NCBI RefSeq assembly: GCF_021432085.1
Contig: NZ_CP090366.1
Location: forward strand, 3,348,001 to 3,412,000
Length of the DNA stretch: 64,000 nucleotides
Reading direction: 5' to 3'
From: Stutzerimonas kunmingensis
GTDB taxonomy: Bacteria > Pseudomonadota > Gammaproteobacteria > Pseudomonadales > Pseudomonadaceae
In this document: one piece after another, positions 8,475-17,274 of the stretch
Layout of the letters: each line of letters begins with the position of its first letter
Position numbering within the stretch: position 1 is the stretch's first letter
Notes under the pieces: generated by a model
Seen by the model: the letters and a program-made list of their open reading frames with translations, nothing else
What the model was told of the DNA's origin: nothing
Database searches by the model: none
Program-made: the position numbers and the translations under genes

Positions 8475-9395
8475 CTATTTGATGCCCTGTCCAAGTACGA
8501 CGCCATCCACCTCCTGTCCATAGAGATTCACGCCGTCGTTGGCGTGGTAGCGAACTCGCGTCTTTTCTACCGAGCCTTCGACCAGACGCGGGTCCTGCGG
8601 CCGCTCATGGCTGTTCATGTATGCGGCCACGTGCCAAGCATCCTCGTCGCTGAGCGAACCACCCTTGCCCAGCGGCATGCTCTCCTTGATGAAGGCCGCG
8701 GCGGTGTTGATCCGGTGCATGCCGGCACCCCAGTTGAACGAGTCCTTACCCCATAACGGTGGGAACACATACGCGCCACCCGCCTGCTGGCCCTGGCCGT
8801 TGTCGCTGTGACAGACCGCGCACTGCTCGGCATAGATCTGCTTGCCCTTGGCAATATCGAAACCACCTTTGGGCTGTGGGACTTCAGGATAGGCCCGCCC
8901 CGGCAGCTCCTGGCCTGTCGGAGCACCAGTGGAAAGCCAGTAGGAATAGGCCGTCAGGGCATTGATCACATGGCTATCGGCTGCCGGCGGCTTGCCGTTC
9001 ATGCTGAACTGGAAACAGCCCTGTATCCGCTCGGCGTAGCTGTTGACCTTGTCATTCTTCTTCCGGTAAGCCGGATACATCGGATACGCGCCCCACAGCG
9101 GCGCTGAGTTGGCCTTGCGCCCCTGATCAAGATGGCAGTTGGTGCAATTCATGCCGTTGCCGACGTATTCGGCGGCGTACTTCTGAGTGTCGACGAAGAT
9201 CGCCCGGCCGTGCTGCACCAGCTCGCCATAGGCGTTGGCCGGCAGATCCTTTTCCTGCGGTGGCTGGAAGAAGTTCTCACCTGCGTCCTTGGCAGCTTTC
9301 TGTGTCAGCTGGGACTGGTCGTCCATCTTGATCTCGGCCGCCAGCGACGCACCGCTGACCGCCATGGCCAGCATCGTTAACCAGTAGGTTCTCAT
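8475..9395 (-). CDS. tsdA: Thiosulfate dehydrogenase / tetrathionate reductase TsdA (dihaem c)
   Basis: The 306-residue periplasmic protein has a Sec signal (residues 1-20) and two haem c sites, CTNCH (84-88) and CAVCH (192-196). Cys127 in RIQGCFQFSMNG matches the position of the unusual cysteine axial ligand of haem 1 known in TsdA. Met240 in ESMPLG is a plausible distal ligand of haem 2. TsdA interconverts thiosulfate and tetrathionate. It overlaps tsdB by 4 bp (ATGA), and a terminator follows. The TsdA family and its TsdB partner have been studied in P. stutzeri, which fits the inferred host. Confidence 0.9.
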   Translation of the reverse strand: MRTYWLTMLAMAVSGASLAAEIKMDDQSQLTQKAAKDAGENFFQPPQEKDLPANAYGELVQHGRAIFVDTQKYAAEYVGNGMNCTNCHLDQGRKANSAPLWGAYPMYPAYRKKNDKVNSYAERIQGCFQFSMNGKPPAADSHVINALTAYSYWLSTGAPTGQELPGRAYPEVPQPKGGFDIAKGKQIYAEQCAVCHSDNGQGQQAGGAYVFPPLWGKDSFNWGAGMHRINTAAAFIKESMPLGKGGSLSDEDAWHVAAYMNSHERPQDPRLVEGSVEKTRVRYHANDGVNLYGQEVDGVVLGQGIK

Positions 9396-10051
9396 TGGCT
9401 GCCCCCCTTGTGCTCCAGGCCGGCAAAGTACTCGGCGACGGCCTGCACTTCGTCGTCGGTCATCGCGCGGGCGATATGACCCATCAGATCGTTCGGATCG
9501 TTCGGATCGTTCTTGCGCGTACCCTGACGCCAGGCATTGAGCTGCGCGCTGAGGTATTGCATCGACTGCCCGGCCAGCGGCGGGAAGCTCTCACCGACCC
9601 CAATGCCAGCGGGGCCATGGCAGGCCACGCACTCGGGAATGTTGCGTTCCCAGGCACCACGAAGGGCAAGGCGCGGCCCCACACCTTCCGCCTTTTCCGC
9701 CCGACCGATACTGGCGAAAACCGGCGCTGGCCTGGCTTCGAGCATGGCCGCCACGGCATCCATCTCTTCGTCGCTCAAGGCCGCAGCAATTGGCTGCATG
9801 ACCGGATTGCTTCTGGCACCGGAGCGGAAGTCCTCGAGCTGCTTGCGCGTGTATCCGGCGGATATCCCGGCGAGGCGTGGAAAGCCGGCCGCCGCCATCC
9901 CCATCGCATCGGCACCGTGGCACGTGCCACACGCCATCGCCGCAGGGTTGGCGCCGCCCTGCGCGTAGATTTTTTGCCCATCGGCAGCCTGTGCCTGCAT
10001 CGTCAGTAACAACGCAGCCACACCGGCCAGGGGCCAGTGAGTGAGTTTCAT
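9392..10051 (-). CDS. tsdB: TsdB dihaem cytochrome c, electron acceptor for TsdA
   Basis: The 219-residue exported cytochrome has a signal peptide ending near residue 22 and two class I haem sites, CGTCH (41-45) and CVACH (141-145). The two similar cytochrome c4-like domains contain FPRLAGIS and FPPLAGQS respectively. It most likely takes electrons from TsdA and passes them towards the terminal oxidase. It is the first gene of the two-gene operon. A tandem 9-bp repeat codes for NDPNDPND near residue 190. GAGG precedes the start. Confidence 0.88.
   Translation of the reverse strand: MKLTHWPLAGVAALLLTMQAQAADGQKIYAQGGANPAAMACGTCHGADAMGMAAAGFPRLAGISAGYTRKQLEDFRSGARSNPVMQPIAAALSDEEMDAVAAMLEARPAPVFASIGRAEKAEGVGPRLALRGAWERNIPECVACHGPAGIGVGESFPPLAGQSMQYLSAQLNAWRQGTRKNDPNDPNDLMGHIARAMTDDEVQAVAEYFAGLEHKGGSQ
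9487..9513 (-). repeat. Three tandem 9-bp repeats inside tsdB
   Basis: The unit GATCGTTCG (plus strand) occurs three times in a row, the last copy ending in T. In the gene it encodes the Asn-Asp-Pro repeat near residue 190. Because the unit is 9 bp, copy-number change would keep the frame. Confidence 0.85.
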
Positions 10052-10308
10052 GAAAGGGCCTCATCAGCGGTTGTAGTTATGCTTGCCGCCACCGGCGTGG
10101 TCTTCGCCAACGCTCGGGTTCTATCGATGGTGTGCGGCAGCTTGTCGCAGAAGCGACGCTACCACATCGCCACGGCGGCCCTCCAGAAACAGAATAAGCT
10201 TAGAACTGCTTTGCATATACCAGACACAGCGGCCCGCTGCGCAACCAGCGGTGCACACGAGACAACGACCTTGGTTATCCTTGCGTGCTCACTCGCGCAG
10301 GAACACAC

Positions 10309-10842
10309 ATGAAAGACCAACTTGCCGCACTGATCAGCCTTATCAGCTCCGGCTGCATGACCGACGACGAAATTGGCCGCGTCGCGGCAGAAGCCGCGGA
10401 GGCGTACGCCGATCCGCAGGCATTTCTACAGGCCAACCCGGACATCAATTACGACGACAGCTTTCCCATTCCTCTCGGCGAATGGGTAGTGGTCGGCAGC
10501 CTGCCGGAGACGGTCTTGTTCCAGGCTGATGATTATCAGGAGCTGTTCACACAGATCGTCGCGTCCTTCGGCGACAGCGTGACCTTCGTCCTCAAGCCCA
10601 AGCAGCTCGCCAAGACCGAGCCGCTGACAGCGCTGAACCGCATTCAGGTGCAGCTGAGCAGCCTGTATCCGGAGAAAGGTGGCTACGTGCTGGTGGACTT
10701 CAGCGAGCCGCTGGACGATGAGCTGCAGGCGGTGCTGGTCTACACCTGCGATGTGCCACGACTGATGGAGCTGGCGGTGGAAGTAGGCATCTATGCCGCG
10801 CCGGCCCTGGAGGTGTTGCGCGAGCAAACCGAGCAACCGTGA
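10309..10842 (+). CDS. Hypothetical protein (177 aa)
   Basis: The protein begins MKDQLAALISLISSGCMTDDEIGRV and is acidic, cytoplasmic in appearance (no signal or membrane segment) and of mixed alpha/beta composition. The central part has SFPIPLGEWVVVGSLPETVLFQADD and the C-terminus YVLVDFSEPLDDELQAVLVYTC. I do not recognise a family. GCAGGA precedes the ATG at 10309; a possible start 24 bp upstream lacks a ribosome site. It is transcribed divergently from tsdBA across a 257-bp region. Confidence 0.7.
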   Translation: MKDQLAALISLISSGCMTDDEIGRVAAEAAEAYADPQAFLQANPDINYDDSFPIPLGEWVVVGSLPETVLFQADDYQELFTQIVASFGDSVTFVLKPKQLAKTEPLTALNRIQVQLSSLYPEKGGYVLVDFSEPLDDELQAVLVYTCDVPRLMELAVEVGIYAAPALEVLREQTEQP

Positions 10843-10863
10843 CGGTAGGCACTTCGCCGGCGA

Positions 10864-11103
10864 TCAGCCGCGCGAGGCGTTGCGGCGGCGCAAGGGTTCC
10901 AACAGCGCTGAAAGCCCGTTGTGGTCGATCTCGTGCATCAGCTCCAGCAGCTGGCCGAGGCTGCCAGGCGGAAAGCCGACGCGGGCGAACCAGTTGAGGT
11001 AATTACCCGGCAGGTCGGCTATCAACCGGCCCTTGTACTTACCGTAGGGCATCGTCTGGGTCACCAGGCGTTCGAGATCTTCAGGCTTCATCGCTTCGGG
11101 CAT
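10864..11103 (-). CDS. DUF3820 family protein
   Basis: The 79-residue protein carries the DUF3820 core MPYGKYKGRLIADLP followed by YLNWFARVGFPPGSLG and NGLSALLEPL. These are small cytoplasmic proteins of unknown function, with the core also found in some exonuclease-associated proteins. Two in-frame starts are possible, 11103 (MPEAMKPEDLE) and 11091 (MKPEDLE); neither has a strong ribosome site. It is convergent with the preceding hypothetical gene. Confidence 0.78.
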   Translation of the reverse strand: MPEAMKPEDLERLVTQTMPYGKYKGRLIADLPGNYLNWFARVGFPPGSLGQLLELMHEIDHNGLSALLEPLRRRNASRG

Positions 11104-11331
11104 CGGAGTGTCGGGCCGTCGAATACTGCCACAACCGCACCGGCTTCTGACACGCGAGCCTGATCCGATGGCGTTCCGATATTCCTTCGGGCTGGCCATC
11201 GCTTGGGACTGGGCGCACATACAGAGCGCCTATCCGCAGGATAGAAAGCCTTGGTTGGCGCATCGCCAGCCCGATAACCACAATGGCTCTCGATACGGCA
11301 GGCGAACTGCTGACAGCCATGGAGAACCGCG

Positions 11332-11856
11332 ATGCAAACGCCCAGACAACTGCCAGAACTGGATGACGCCACCCTCGCCTTCGCCGAGCAGGTGTTCGAC
11401 AGCGCTCGCAACGGCGACAGCTCGCGCCTTGGTGAACTGCTCAGGCAGGGTATGCCAGCCGATCTTCGCAATCACGCCGGCGACAGCCTACTGATGCTCG
11501 CCAGCTACCACGGCCACCTCGAAGCCAGTCGTGTGCTGCTCGAGCATGGCGCCGATCCGCAGCTGCGCAATATTCGCGGTCATACGCCGCTGGCGGGCGC
11601 AGCCTTCAAGGGCGACCTGAACATGATCGAGTTGCTGCTGGCGCACGGCGCCGATGTCGAGAGCCCCTGCGAGGACGGCAAAACCGCTCTGATGATGGCA
11701 GCCATGTTCAACCGTACCGAAATCATCGAACACCTGATCGCCCGGGGTGCCAACCCGCAAGCCGTCGACGCCAATGGCGCCACAGCACTGGTCGCCGCAG
11801 CCATGATGGGTGCTCAGGACGCCCAGGCGTTGTTGCGAAGCCTGGTCTCCAGCTGA
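11332..11856 (+). CDS. Ankyrin-repeat protein
   Basis: The 174-residue protein has an N-terminal helix-rich part, then about four ankyrin repeats with the expected turns: GDSLLMLASYHGH, GHTPLAGAAFKGD, GKTALMMAAMFNR and GATALVAAAMMGA. There is no signal peptide. Ankyrin repeats mediate protein-protein contacts. In P. aeruginosa a similar small protein (AnkB) is linked to catalase, but no catalase gene lies here, so its partner is unknown. GGAGAACCGCG precedes the start. Confidence 0.85.
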   Translation: MQTPRQLPELDDATLAFAEQVFDSARNGDSSRLGELLRQGMPADLRNHAGDSLLMLASYHGHLEASRVLLEHGADPQLRNIRGHTPLAGAAFKGDLNMIELLLAHGADVESPCEDGKTALMMAAMFNRTEIIEHLIARGANPQAVDANGATALVAAAMMGAQDAQALLRSLVSS

Positions 11857-11923
11857 CGCACCGATGTTTCGGCGCATTGCAAATTTTCACCTCGCTTGAC
11901 CGGACCCTCGCAGCTATCAGCTA

Positions 11924-12394
11924 TCAGCCGCGCCCGATCGACGCAAAAACAGCCTTGCTGTGCTCAGCCAGCACGGCGGGGGACAGCTCGACTTCCAGCC
12001 CGCGACGACCAGCGCTCACGTAGATGCTCGCCTGCGCCTGCGCAGAACTGTCGATAAAGGTACGCAGACGCTTCTTCTGCCCCAGCGGACTGATACCACC
12101 GACCAGGTAACCGGTGGCCCGCTGGGCTGCCATCGGATCGGCCATCTCCACCTTCTTCACGCCGGCCGCCTGGGCCAGCGCCTTGAGATCGAGGGTGCCG
12201 GCGACGGGCACCACGGCGACCAGCAGCTCGTTCTTCTCGCTACAGGCGAGCAGCGTCTTGAATACCCGCGCGGGCTCCAGCCCAAGCTTTTCCGCCGCCT
12301 CCAGTCCATAGGACGCAGACTTGGGATCGTGCTCGTAGCTGTGTACGGAGTGTTCGGCTCGGGCTTTTTTCAACAGGTCGATGGCAGGTGTCAT
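11924..12394 (-). CDS. ybaK: YbaK/EbsC family Cys-tRNA(Pro) deacylase
   Basis: The 156-residue cytoplasmic protein matches the YbaK/EbsC fold: EHDPKSASYGLEAAEKLGL, VFKTLLACSEKNELLVAVVPV, and the GYLVGGISPLGQKKRLRTFID segment that includes the GxxSP motif. Family members hydrolyse Cys mischarged onto tRNA-Pro. It is convergent with the ankyrin gene and its start faces glpD across a 72-bp divergent gap. Confidence 0.88.
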   Translation of the reverse strand: MTPAIDLLKKARAEHSVHSYEHDPKSASYGLEAAEKLGLEPARVFKTLLACSEKNELLVAVVPVAGTLDLKALAQAAGVKKVEMADPMAAQRATGYLVGGISPLGQKKRLRTFIDSSAQAQASIYVSAGRRGLEVELSPAVLAEHSKAVFASIGRG

Positions 12395-12466
12395 GGCTTT
12401 GTAGTGCTAATGATTGATGAATGGCGGTAACGTAACGCAACAGAGAATCGGTAGTTATAAGCGCCC

Positions 12467-14011
12467 ATGAATCATCCTCTTCTTGCACCGCTCGCGGAAG
12501 TCTACGACCTGGCCGTGGTGGGCGGCGGCATCAATGGCGCGGGTATCGCCGCCGATGCGGCCGGGCGCGGCCTGTCGGTGTTTCTCTGCGAGCAGGGCGA
12601 CCTGGGCGAACACACCTCCTCAGCCAGCAGCAAGCTGGTGCATGGTGGGCTGCGCTACCTCGAGCATTACGAACTGCGCCTGGTCCGCGAGGCCTTGGCC
12701 GAGCGCGAAGTGTTGCTGGCCAAGGCGCCGCACATCATCACCCCGCTACGCTTCGTGCTGCCCTACCGCCCGCATCTGCGGCCGTCGTGGATGATCCGCA
12801 CCGGGCTGTTTCTTTACGATCACCTCGGCAAGCGCGAGAAGCTCGGCGGTTCGCGCAGTCTGCGTTTCGGTGCCGACAGCCCGCTCAAGGACGAAATCAC
12901 CCATGGTTTCGAGTACGCCGATTGCTGGGTCGATGACGCCCGGCTGGTGGTTCTCAATGCCATGGCGGCACGCGAGCTGGGGGCCCATATCCACACCCGC
13001 ACTCGCTGCGTCAGTGCGCGCAGCAGCAAAGCGCTCTGGCACCTGCATCTGGAACGTGAGGATGGCAGCCGCTTTTCGATCCGCGCGCGCGCCCTGGTCA
13101 ACGCCACCGGCCCGTGGGTGGCCTCGTTCATCGAAGAGCAACTCCGGCAGACATCCCCGCACGGCATGCGCCTGATCCAGGGCAGCCATATCATCGTGCC
13201 GAAACTCTATGAAGGTGAGCACGCCTACATCCTGCAGAACGAGGACCGGCGCATCGTGTTCATCACGCCGTACCTCGGCCAGTTCAGCCTGATCGGCACC
13301 ACCGACCATGAGTACCACGGCGACCCGGCGCGGGTGCAAATCACCGACGAAGAAATCGACTACCTGCTGGCCATCGTCAACGCGCACTTCAAGCATCAAC
13401 TGAGTCGCACCGATATCCGCTACAGCTATGCTGGGGTCAGACCGCTTTGCGATGACGAGTCCGACCAGCCCTCGGCGATCACCCGCGACTACACGCTGAC
13501 GCTCAGCAATAGCGCTGGTGAGGGACCGTTGCTCTCGGTATTCGGCGGCAAACTGACCACCTATCGCAAGCTCGCCGAAGCGGCACTGGCACAGCTGGCG
13601 CCGCTGTTTCCCGAAATGAAACAGCCCTGGACACACGACGCCGCCCTGCCTGGCGGTGAGCATCTGGACGAGCCATCGGCGCTGGCCCACGCGCTCTGCG
13701 CCAGTTATCCATGGCTGCCCGGTCCGATCGCCCGGCGCTGGGCACGCACCTACGGCAGCCGCAGCTGGCTGCTGCTCAAGGGCACCGATTCGCTGCAGGA
13801 CCTTGGCGAGTGTTTTGGCGCCGGCCTGCACGCGCGCGAGGTGGACTACCTGATGGTCGAGGAATGGGCGCAGACGGCAGAAGACATCCTCTGGCGCCGC
13901 ACCAAGCTCGGCCTGTTCATGCAGCCCGCGGAGGTCGCACTGCTGCAGCGTTATCTGGACAGCCGGACAGCCGAGCGCCTGACCCACTTCGACCACGTCG
14001 CCCAGGGCTGA
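12467..14011 (+). CDS. glpD: Aerobic glycerol-3-phosphate dehydrogenase GlpD
   Basis: The 514-residue flavoprotein has the N-terminal FAD-binding motif VVGGGINGAGIA (about residues 17-28), the SSKLVHGGLRYLE segment and FITPYLGQFSLIGTTD. The C-terminal domain runs from about residue 390. It oxidises sn-glycerol-3-phosphate to dihydroxyacetone phosphate at the inner membrane and feeds electrons to quinone. It stands alone, without glpF/K/R beside it, and ends in a strong terminator. Confidence 0.93.
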   Translation: MNHPLLAPLAEVYDLAVVGGGINGAGIAADAAGRGLSVFLCEQGDLGEHTSSASSKLVHGGLRYLEHYELRLVREALAEREVLLAKAPHIITPLRFVLPYRPHLRPSWMIRTGLFLYDHLGKREKLGGSRSLRFGADSPLKDEITHGFEYADCWVDDARLVVLNAMAARELGAHIHTRTRCVSARSSKALWHLHLEREDGSRFSIRARALVNATGPWVASFIEEQLRQTSPHGMRLIQGSHIIVPKLYEGEHAYILQNEDRRIVFITPYLGQFSLIGTTDHEYHGDPARVQITDEEIDYLLAIVNAHFKHQLSRTDIRYSYAGVRPLCDDESDQPSAITRDYTLTLSNSAGEGPLLSVFGGKLTTYRKLAEAALAQLAPLFPEMKQPWTHDAALPGGEHLDEPSALAHALCASYPWLPGPIARRWARTYGSRSWLLLKGTDSLQDLGECFGAGLHAREVDYLMVEEWAQTAEDILWRRTKLGLFMQPAEVALLQRYLDSRTAERLTHFDHVAQG

Positions 14012-14019
14012 CGCACCAC

Positions 14020-14049
14020 GGCGCAGCGCCCGCACTGGAGCGCTGCGCC
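14020..14049. terminator. Hairpin between convergent glpD and metE
   Basis: A perfect 10-bp stem GGCGCAGCGC/GCGCTGCGCC encloses a 10-base loop between the stops of glpD (14011) and metE (14060). It has no long T tract but is symmetrical, so it could act in both directions. Confidence 0.65.
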
Positions 14050-14059
14050 CGCGTCGACC

Positions 14060-16369
14060 TCAGGCTACCTTGGCGTTGCGCGAGGCACGCAGCTGACGGG
14101 CAGCCGCCACCATGTTCACCAGCGCCGCTTCGGTCTCCGGCCAGGCGCGGGTCTTCAGCCCGCAATCCGGATTGACCCACAGCCGCTCGGCCGGGATGCG
14201 CTCGGCGGCCTTCTCCAGCAGCTGCACCATTTCGGCAGTATCCGGAACGCGTGGCGAGTGGATGTCGTAGACCCCCGGGCCGATATCGTTGGGATAGTCG
14301 AAGGCGCGGAAGGCTTCGAGCAGCTCCATCTGCGAACGCGAGGTCTCGATGGTGATGACATCGGCATCCATCGCCGCGATGGACTCGATGACGTCGTTGA
14401 ACTCGCTGTAGCACATGTGCGTGTGGATCTGCGTCTCGTCGCGCACGCCGCTGGCACACAGACGGAACGCCTCGACCGCCCAGTCCAGATAGTGCTGCCA
14501 CTGCGCGCGACGCAACGGCAAGCCCTCGCGGAACGCCGCTTCGTCGATCTGGATGATGCGGATGCCGGCGGCTTCCAGGTCGCAGACCTCGTCGCGGATC
14601 GCCAGCGCCAGCTGCCGTGCCTGAACCTCCCGCGACACATCCTCACGAGCGAACGACCACATCAGCATGGTCACCGGCCCGGTGAGCATGCCCTTCATCA
14701 CCCGGTGGGTCTGCTGCTGGGCGTAGCGAATCCAGTCGACGGTCATCGGCTGCGGGCGGCTGAGGTCGCCGTAGATCACCGCCGGTTTCACGCAGCGCGA
14801 GCCGTAACTCTGTACCCAGCCGAACCGGGTAAAGGCATAGCCATCGAGCTGCTCGGCGAAATACTCGACCATGTCGTTGCGCTCCGCTTCGCCATGCACC
14901 AGCACGTCCAGGCCGATCTGCTCCTGCACCGCCACCGCATGGCGGATCTCGGCCTGCATCGCCTCGGTGTAATCGCCGAGCGACAACCGGCCCTGCTTGT
15001 AGGCTTGCCGCGCCAGGCGGATAGCCGACGTCTGCGGGAACGAGCCGATGGTCGTGGTCGGGAACGCCGGCAGGTCGAGCCGCGCGCGCTGCTGTTCGAT
15101 TCGCGCAGCGAACACCGACATGCGCCGGCTGTCTTGTGGCTGGATGGCATTCAGGCGTGCCTGAACCTGCGGCTTGTGGATGCGTGGCGAGTGCTGACGT
15201 GCCGCCTGCACCGCACGGCTGCGCGCCAGCTCGACCGCGACATCCTCGTTCGTCGGCTCGTTGATGGCTCGGGCCAGGGTCGCCACTTCGGCGCATTTCT
15301 GTACGGCAAAGGCCAACCAGCCTTTCAGCTCATGATCGAGCCGATCTTCCCGCTCGAGGTCCACCGGGCTGTGCAGCAGGGAGCAGGACGGCGCCAGCCA
15401 GAGACGATCACCCAGCCGCTCGGCGGCATGCCGCGCCACCTCCAGAGCCTTCTCCAGGTCGCAGCGCCAGACGTTGCGCCCATTGACCAACCCCAACGAC
15501 AGCACCTTGTAGGTCGGCAACCAATCGAGAATCAGCGGGTACTGCTCCGGCGCACGCACCAGATCGATGTGCAGGCCGTCCACCGGCAGCGCCGCCGCCA
15601 GGCTGAGGTTGTCCTCCAGTCCGCCAAAGTAGGTGGCGACCAGCTTCTTCAGCGGGGCGCGCTGCAGCAGGTTGTAGGCGCGCTCGAAGGCGTTCTTCCA
15701 GTCCTGCGGCAGGTCGAGGGCGAGGATCGGCTCGTCGATCTGCACCCACTCCACGCCCTGCGCCGCCAGCCGGTCGAGCACCTCGCCGTAGACCGGCAAG
15801 AGTCGTTCGAGCAGCTCGAGCTTGTCGAAACGCTCGGCAGCCTCGCCCTTGAGCTTGCCCAGCCAGAGATAGGTCAGCGGGCCGATCAGCACCGGCTTGA
15901 CCGCATGGCCTAGCGCCAGCGCTTCTTCGACTTCCTCGAACAGTTGCGACCAGGACAGCTGGAACTGCTGATCGGCGCTGAACTCCGGCACCAGGTAGTG
16001 ATAGTTGGTATCGAACCACTTGGTCATCTCCTGGGCCTGGGCGCCACCGCAGCAGCTGTTCGTCACGCCACGGGCCATGGCGAACAGCGTGTCCAGCGTC
16101 GGTTGGCCATCGGCCGGGCGGAAGCGCTGCGGCACCACGCCGAACATCAGCGAGTGCGTCAGAACCTGGTCGTACCAGGCGAAGTCGCCCACCGGCAGCA
16201 ACTGGATACCGGCATCGGCCTGGGCTTGCCAGTGTTGTGCACGCAGCTGACGACCAACCAGGCGCAACCCCTGCTGGTCCAGCTCGCCCTTCCAATATGC
16301 CTCCAGAGCTTTCTTCAGCTCGCGGTCCGCACCAATGCGTGGAAAACCGAGGTTGTGCGCTACAGCCAT
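14060..16369 (-). CDS. metE: Cobalamin-independent methionine synthase MetE
   Basis: The 769-residue protein is full length for MetE. It opens with [23 protein letters not shown]. The C-terminal catalytic half has zinc-ligand segments [11 protein letters not shown] (His and Cys) and NPDCGLKTR (Cys736). It transfers a methyl group from methyltetrahydropteroyl-polyglutamate to homocysteine in the cytoplasm. GGAGTGAGAA precedes the ATG. MetR, its usual LysR activator, is encoded about 0.9 kb away, beyond an ExoD-like gene. Confidence 0.95.
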   Translation of the reverse strand: MAVAHNLGFPRIGADRELKKALEAYWKGELDQQGLRLVGRQLRAQHWQAQADAGIQLLPVGDFAWYDQVLTHSLMFGVVPQRFRPADGQPTLDTLFAMARGVTNSCCGGAQAQEMTKWFDTNYHYLVPEFSADQQFQLSWSQLFEEVEEALALGHAVKPVLIGPLTYLWLGKLKGEAAERFDKLELLERLLPVYGEVLDRLAAQGVEWVQIDEPILALDLPQDWKNAFERAYNLLQRAPLKKLVATYFGGLEDNLSLAAALPVDGLHIDLVRAPEQYPLILDWLPTYKVLSLGLVNGRNVWRCDLEKALEVARHAAERLGDRLWLAPSCSLLHSPVDLEREDRLDHELKGWLAFAVQKCAEVATLARAINEPTNEDVAVELARSRAVQAARQHSPRIHKPQVQARLNAIQPQDSRRMSVFAARIEQQRARLDLPAFPTTTIGSFPQTSAIRLARQAYKQGRLSLGDYTEAMQAEIRHAVAVQEQIGLDVLVHGEAERNDMVEYFAEQLDGYAFTRFGWVQSYGSRCVKPAVIYGDLSRPQPMTVDWIRYAQQQTHRVMKGMLTGPVTMLMWSFAREDVSREVQARQLALAIRDEVCDLEAAGIRIIQIDEAAFREGLPLRRAQWQHYLDWAVEAFRLCASGVRDETQIHTHMCYSEFNDVIESIAAMDADVITIETSRSQMELLEAFRAFDYPNDIGPGVYDIHSPRVPDTAEMVQLLEKAAERIPAERLWVNPDCGLKTRAWPETEAALVNMVAAARQLRASRNAKVA

Positions 16370-16426
16370 TTCTCACTCCAAATGTCGTTCTGCATGAATG
16401 GGCTGATTGTCCGCGCCATGACTGCG

Positions 16427-16470
16427 TGAAACAAACTCATGTAATTACATTTGAAATATAGAAATATTCA
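16427..16470. promoter_or_regulatory. Candidate MetR sites between metE and the ExoD-like gene
   Basis: MetR is known to bind TGAA-N5-TTCA. At 16427-16439 there is TGAA-ACAAA-CTCA, one base off that pattern. At 16452-16470 TGAA and TTCA recur with 11 bases between them, flanking AT-rich sequence. Both sites lie 58-100 bp upstream of the metE start in an otherwise GC-rich region. The assignment is by pattern only. Confidence 0.5.
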
Positions 16471-16529
16471 TGCAGGAGCATTTCGGGGCCTCAGGGCTCT
16501 AAAAGAAACCTCCCCTACCAGGCGTATTC

Positions 16530-17120
16530 ATGAACCCGGATCAGCCACCGCAGAATCTCGAAAGCCTGCTGCAGCGTCTCGAACAGGCCGGCGAAGCCGA
16601 CCAGCCGGTGACCATCGAGTGCATGCTGCAGGCCACCGATGAGCGCAGCTTCGGTGCCCTGTTGCTGGTGCCAGGCTTGCTGGTGTTCTCGCCGCTGTCG
16701 GGAATTCCCGGATTGCCCAGCGTGTTCGCGGTGATGGTTTCGTTGATCGCGCTTCAGCTGCTGATCGGCCGGAAGCACTTCTGGCTGCCCAAATGGCTGC
16801 TGCGGCGTAGCGCCTCGCGCAGCAAGTACGACAAGGCCATAGCCTTCCTGCATCGCATTGCCGGCTTCGTCGACCGGCTGCTCAAGCGGCGGCTGACCTT
16901 CCTTACCAACGGCCTGGCGAATCGGCTGAATGCCGTGCTGTGTCTGGCAATCGCGGCCACCATGCCGCCGCTGGAGCTGATCCCGTTCGGCAACTCCACT
17001 GCCGGCGCGGCGTTGAGCGTGCTGGGGCTGGGCATGATGGCCCGCGACGGCGCGATGATCCTTGCCGCGCTGCTGTTCTTCTTTGGTCTGGCCTACATGG
17101 TTTCGCGGCTCTGGTTCTGA
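16530..17120 (+). CDS. ExoD-like membrane protein
   Basis: The 196-residue protein resembles the exopolysaccharide-synthesis ExoD family. It has several hydrophobic segments (about residues 50-80, 128-150 and 165-190), with FGALLLVPGLLVFSPLSGIPG and the ATMPPLELIPFGN turn typical of that family. ExoD affects exopolysaccharide production and alkaline tolerance in rhizobia, but its biochemical role is unknown. It is transcribed divergently from metE. Confidence 0.8.
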   Translation: MNPDQPPQNLESLLQRLEQAGEADQPVTIECMLQATDERSFGALLLVPGLLVFSPLSGIPGLPSVFAVMVSLIALQLLIGRKHFWLPKWLLRRSASRSKYDKAIAFLHRIAGFVDRLLKRRLTFLTNGLANRLNAVLCLAIAATMPPLELIPFGNSTAGAALSVLGLGMMARDGAMILAALLFFFGLAYMVSRLWF

Positions 17121-17274
17121 ATGGCCCGGCCGATTGCGTAGCGGCCACTCGACAGCATCCAGATGCTGGGACACACTTGCGACGGATGAGCGTTGCTCAT
17201 CTGCTTATTCATTCAGGGAACATCAGGCCTGCTGCTCGAGCTCGTGCTGATCCCGCTTCGCAAGGTAGTTCGGC

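Noticed and set aside
12746-14035. Long open frame antisense to glpD
   Set aside because: glpD is full length with FAD motifs; the opposite frame has no recognisable protein features.
14258-15913. Long open frame antisense to metE
   Set aside because: It mirrors the metE codons in a GC-rich gene, has no ribosome site, and its translation shows no family pattern; metE on the other strand is unmistakable.
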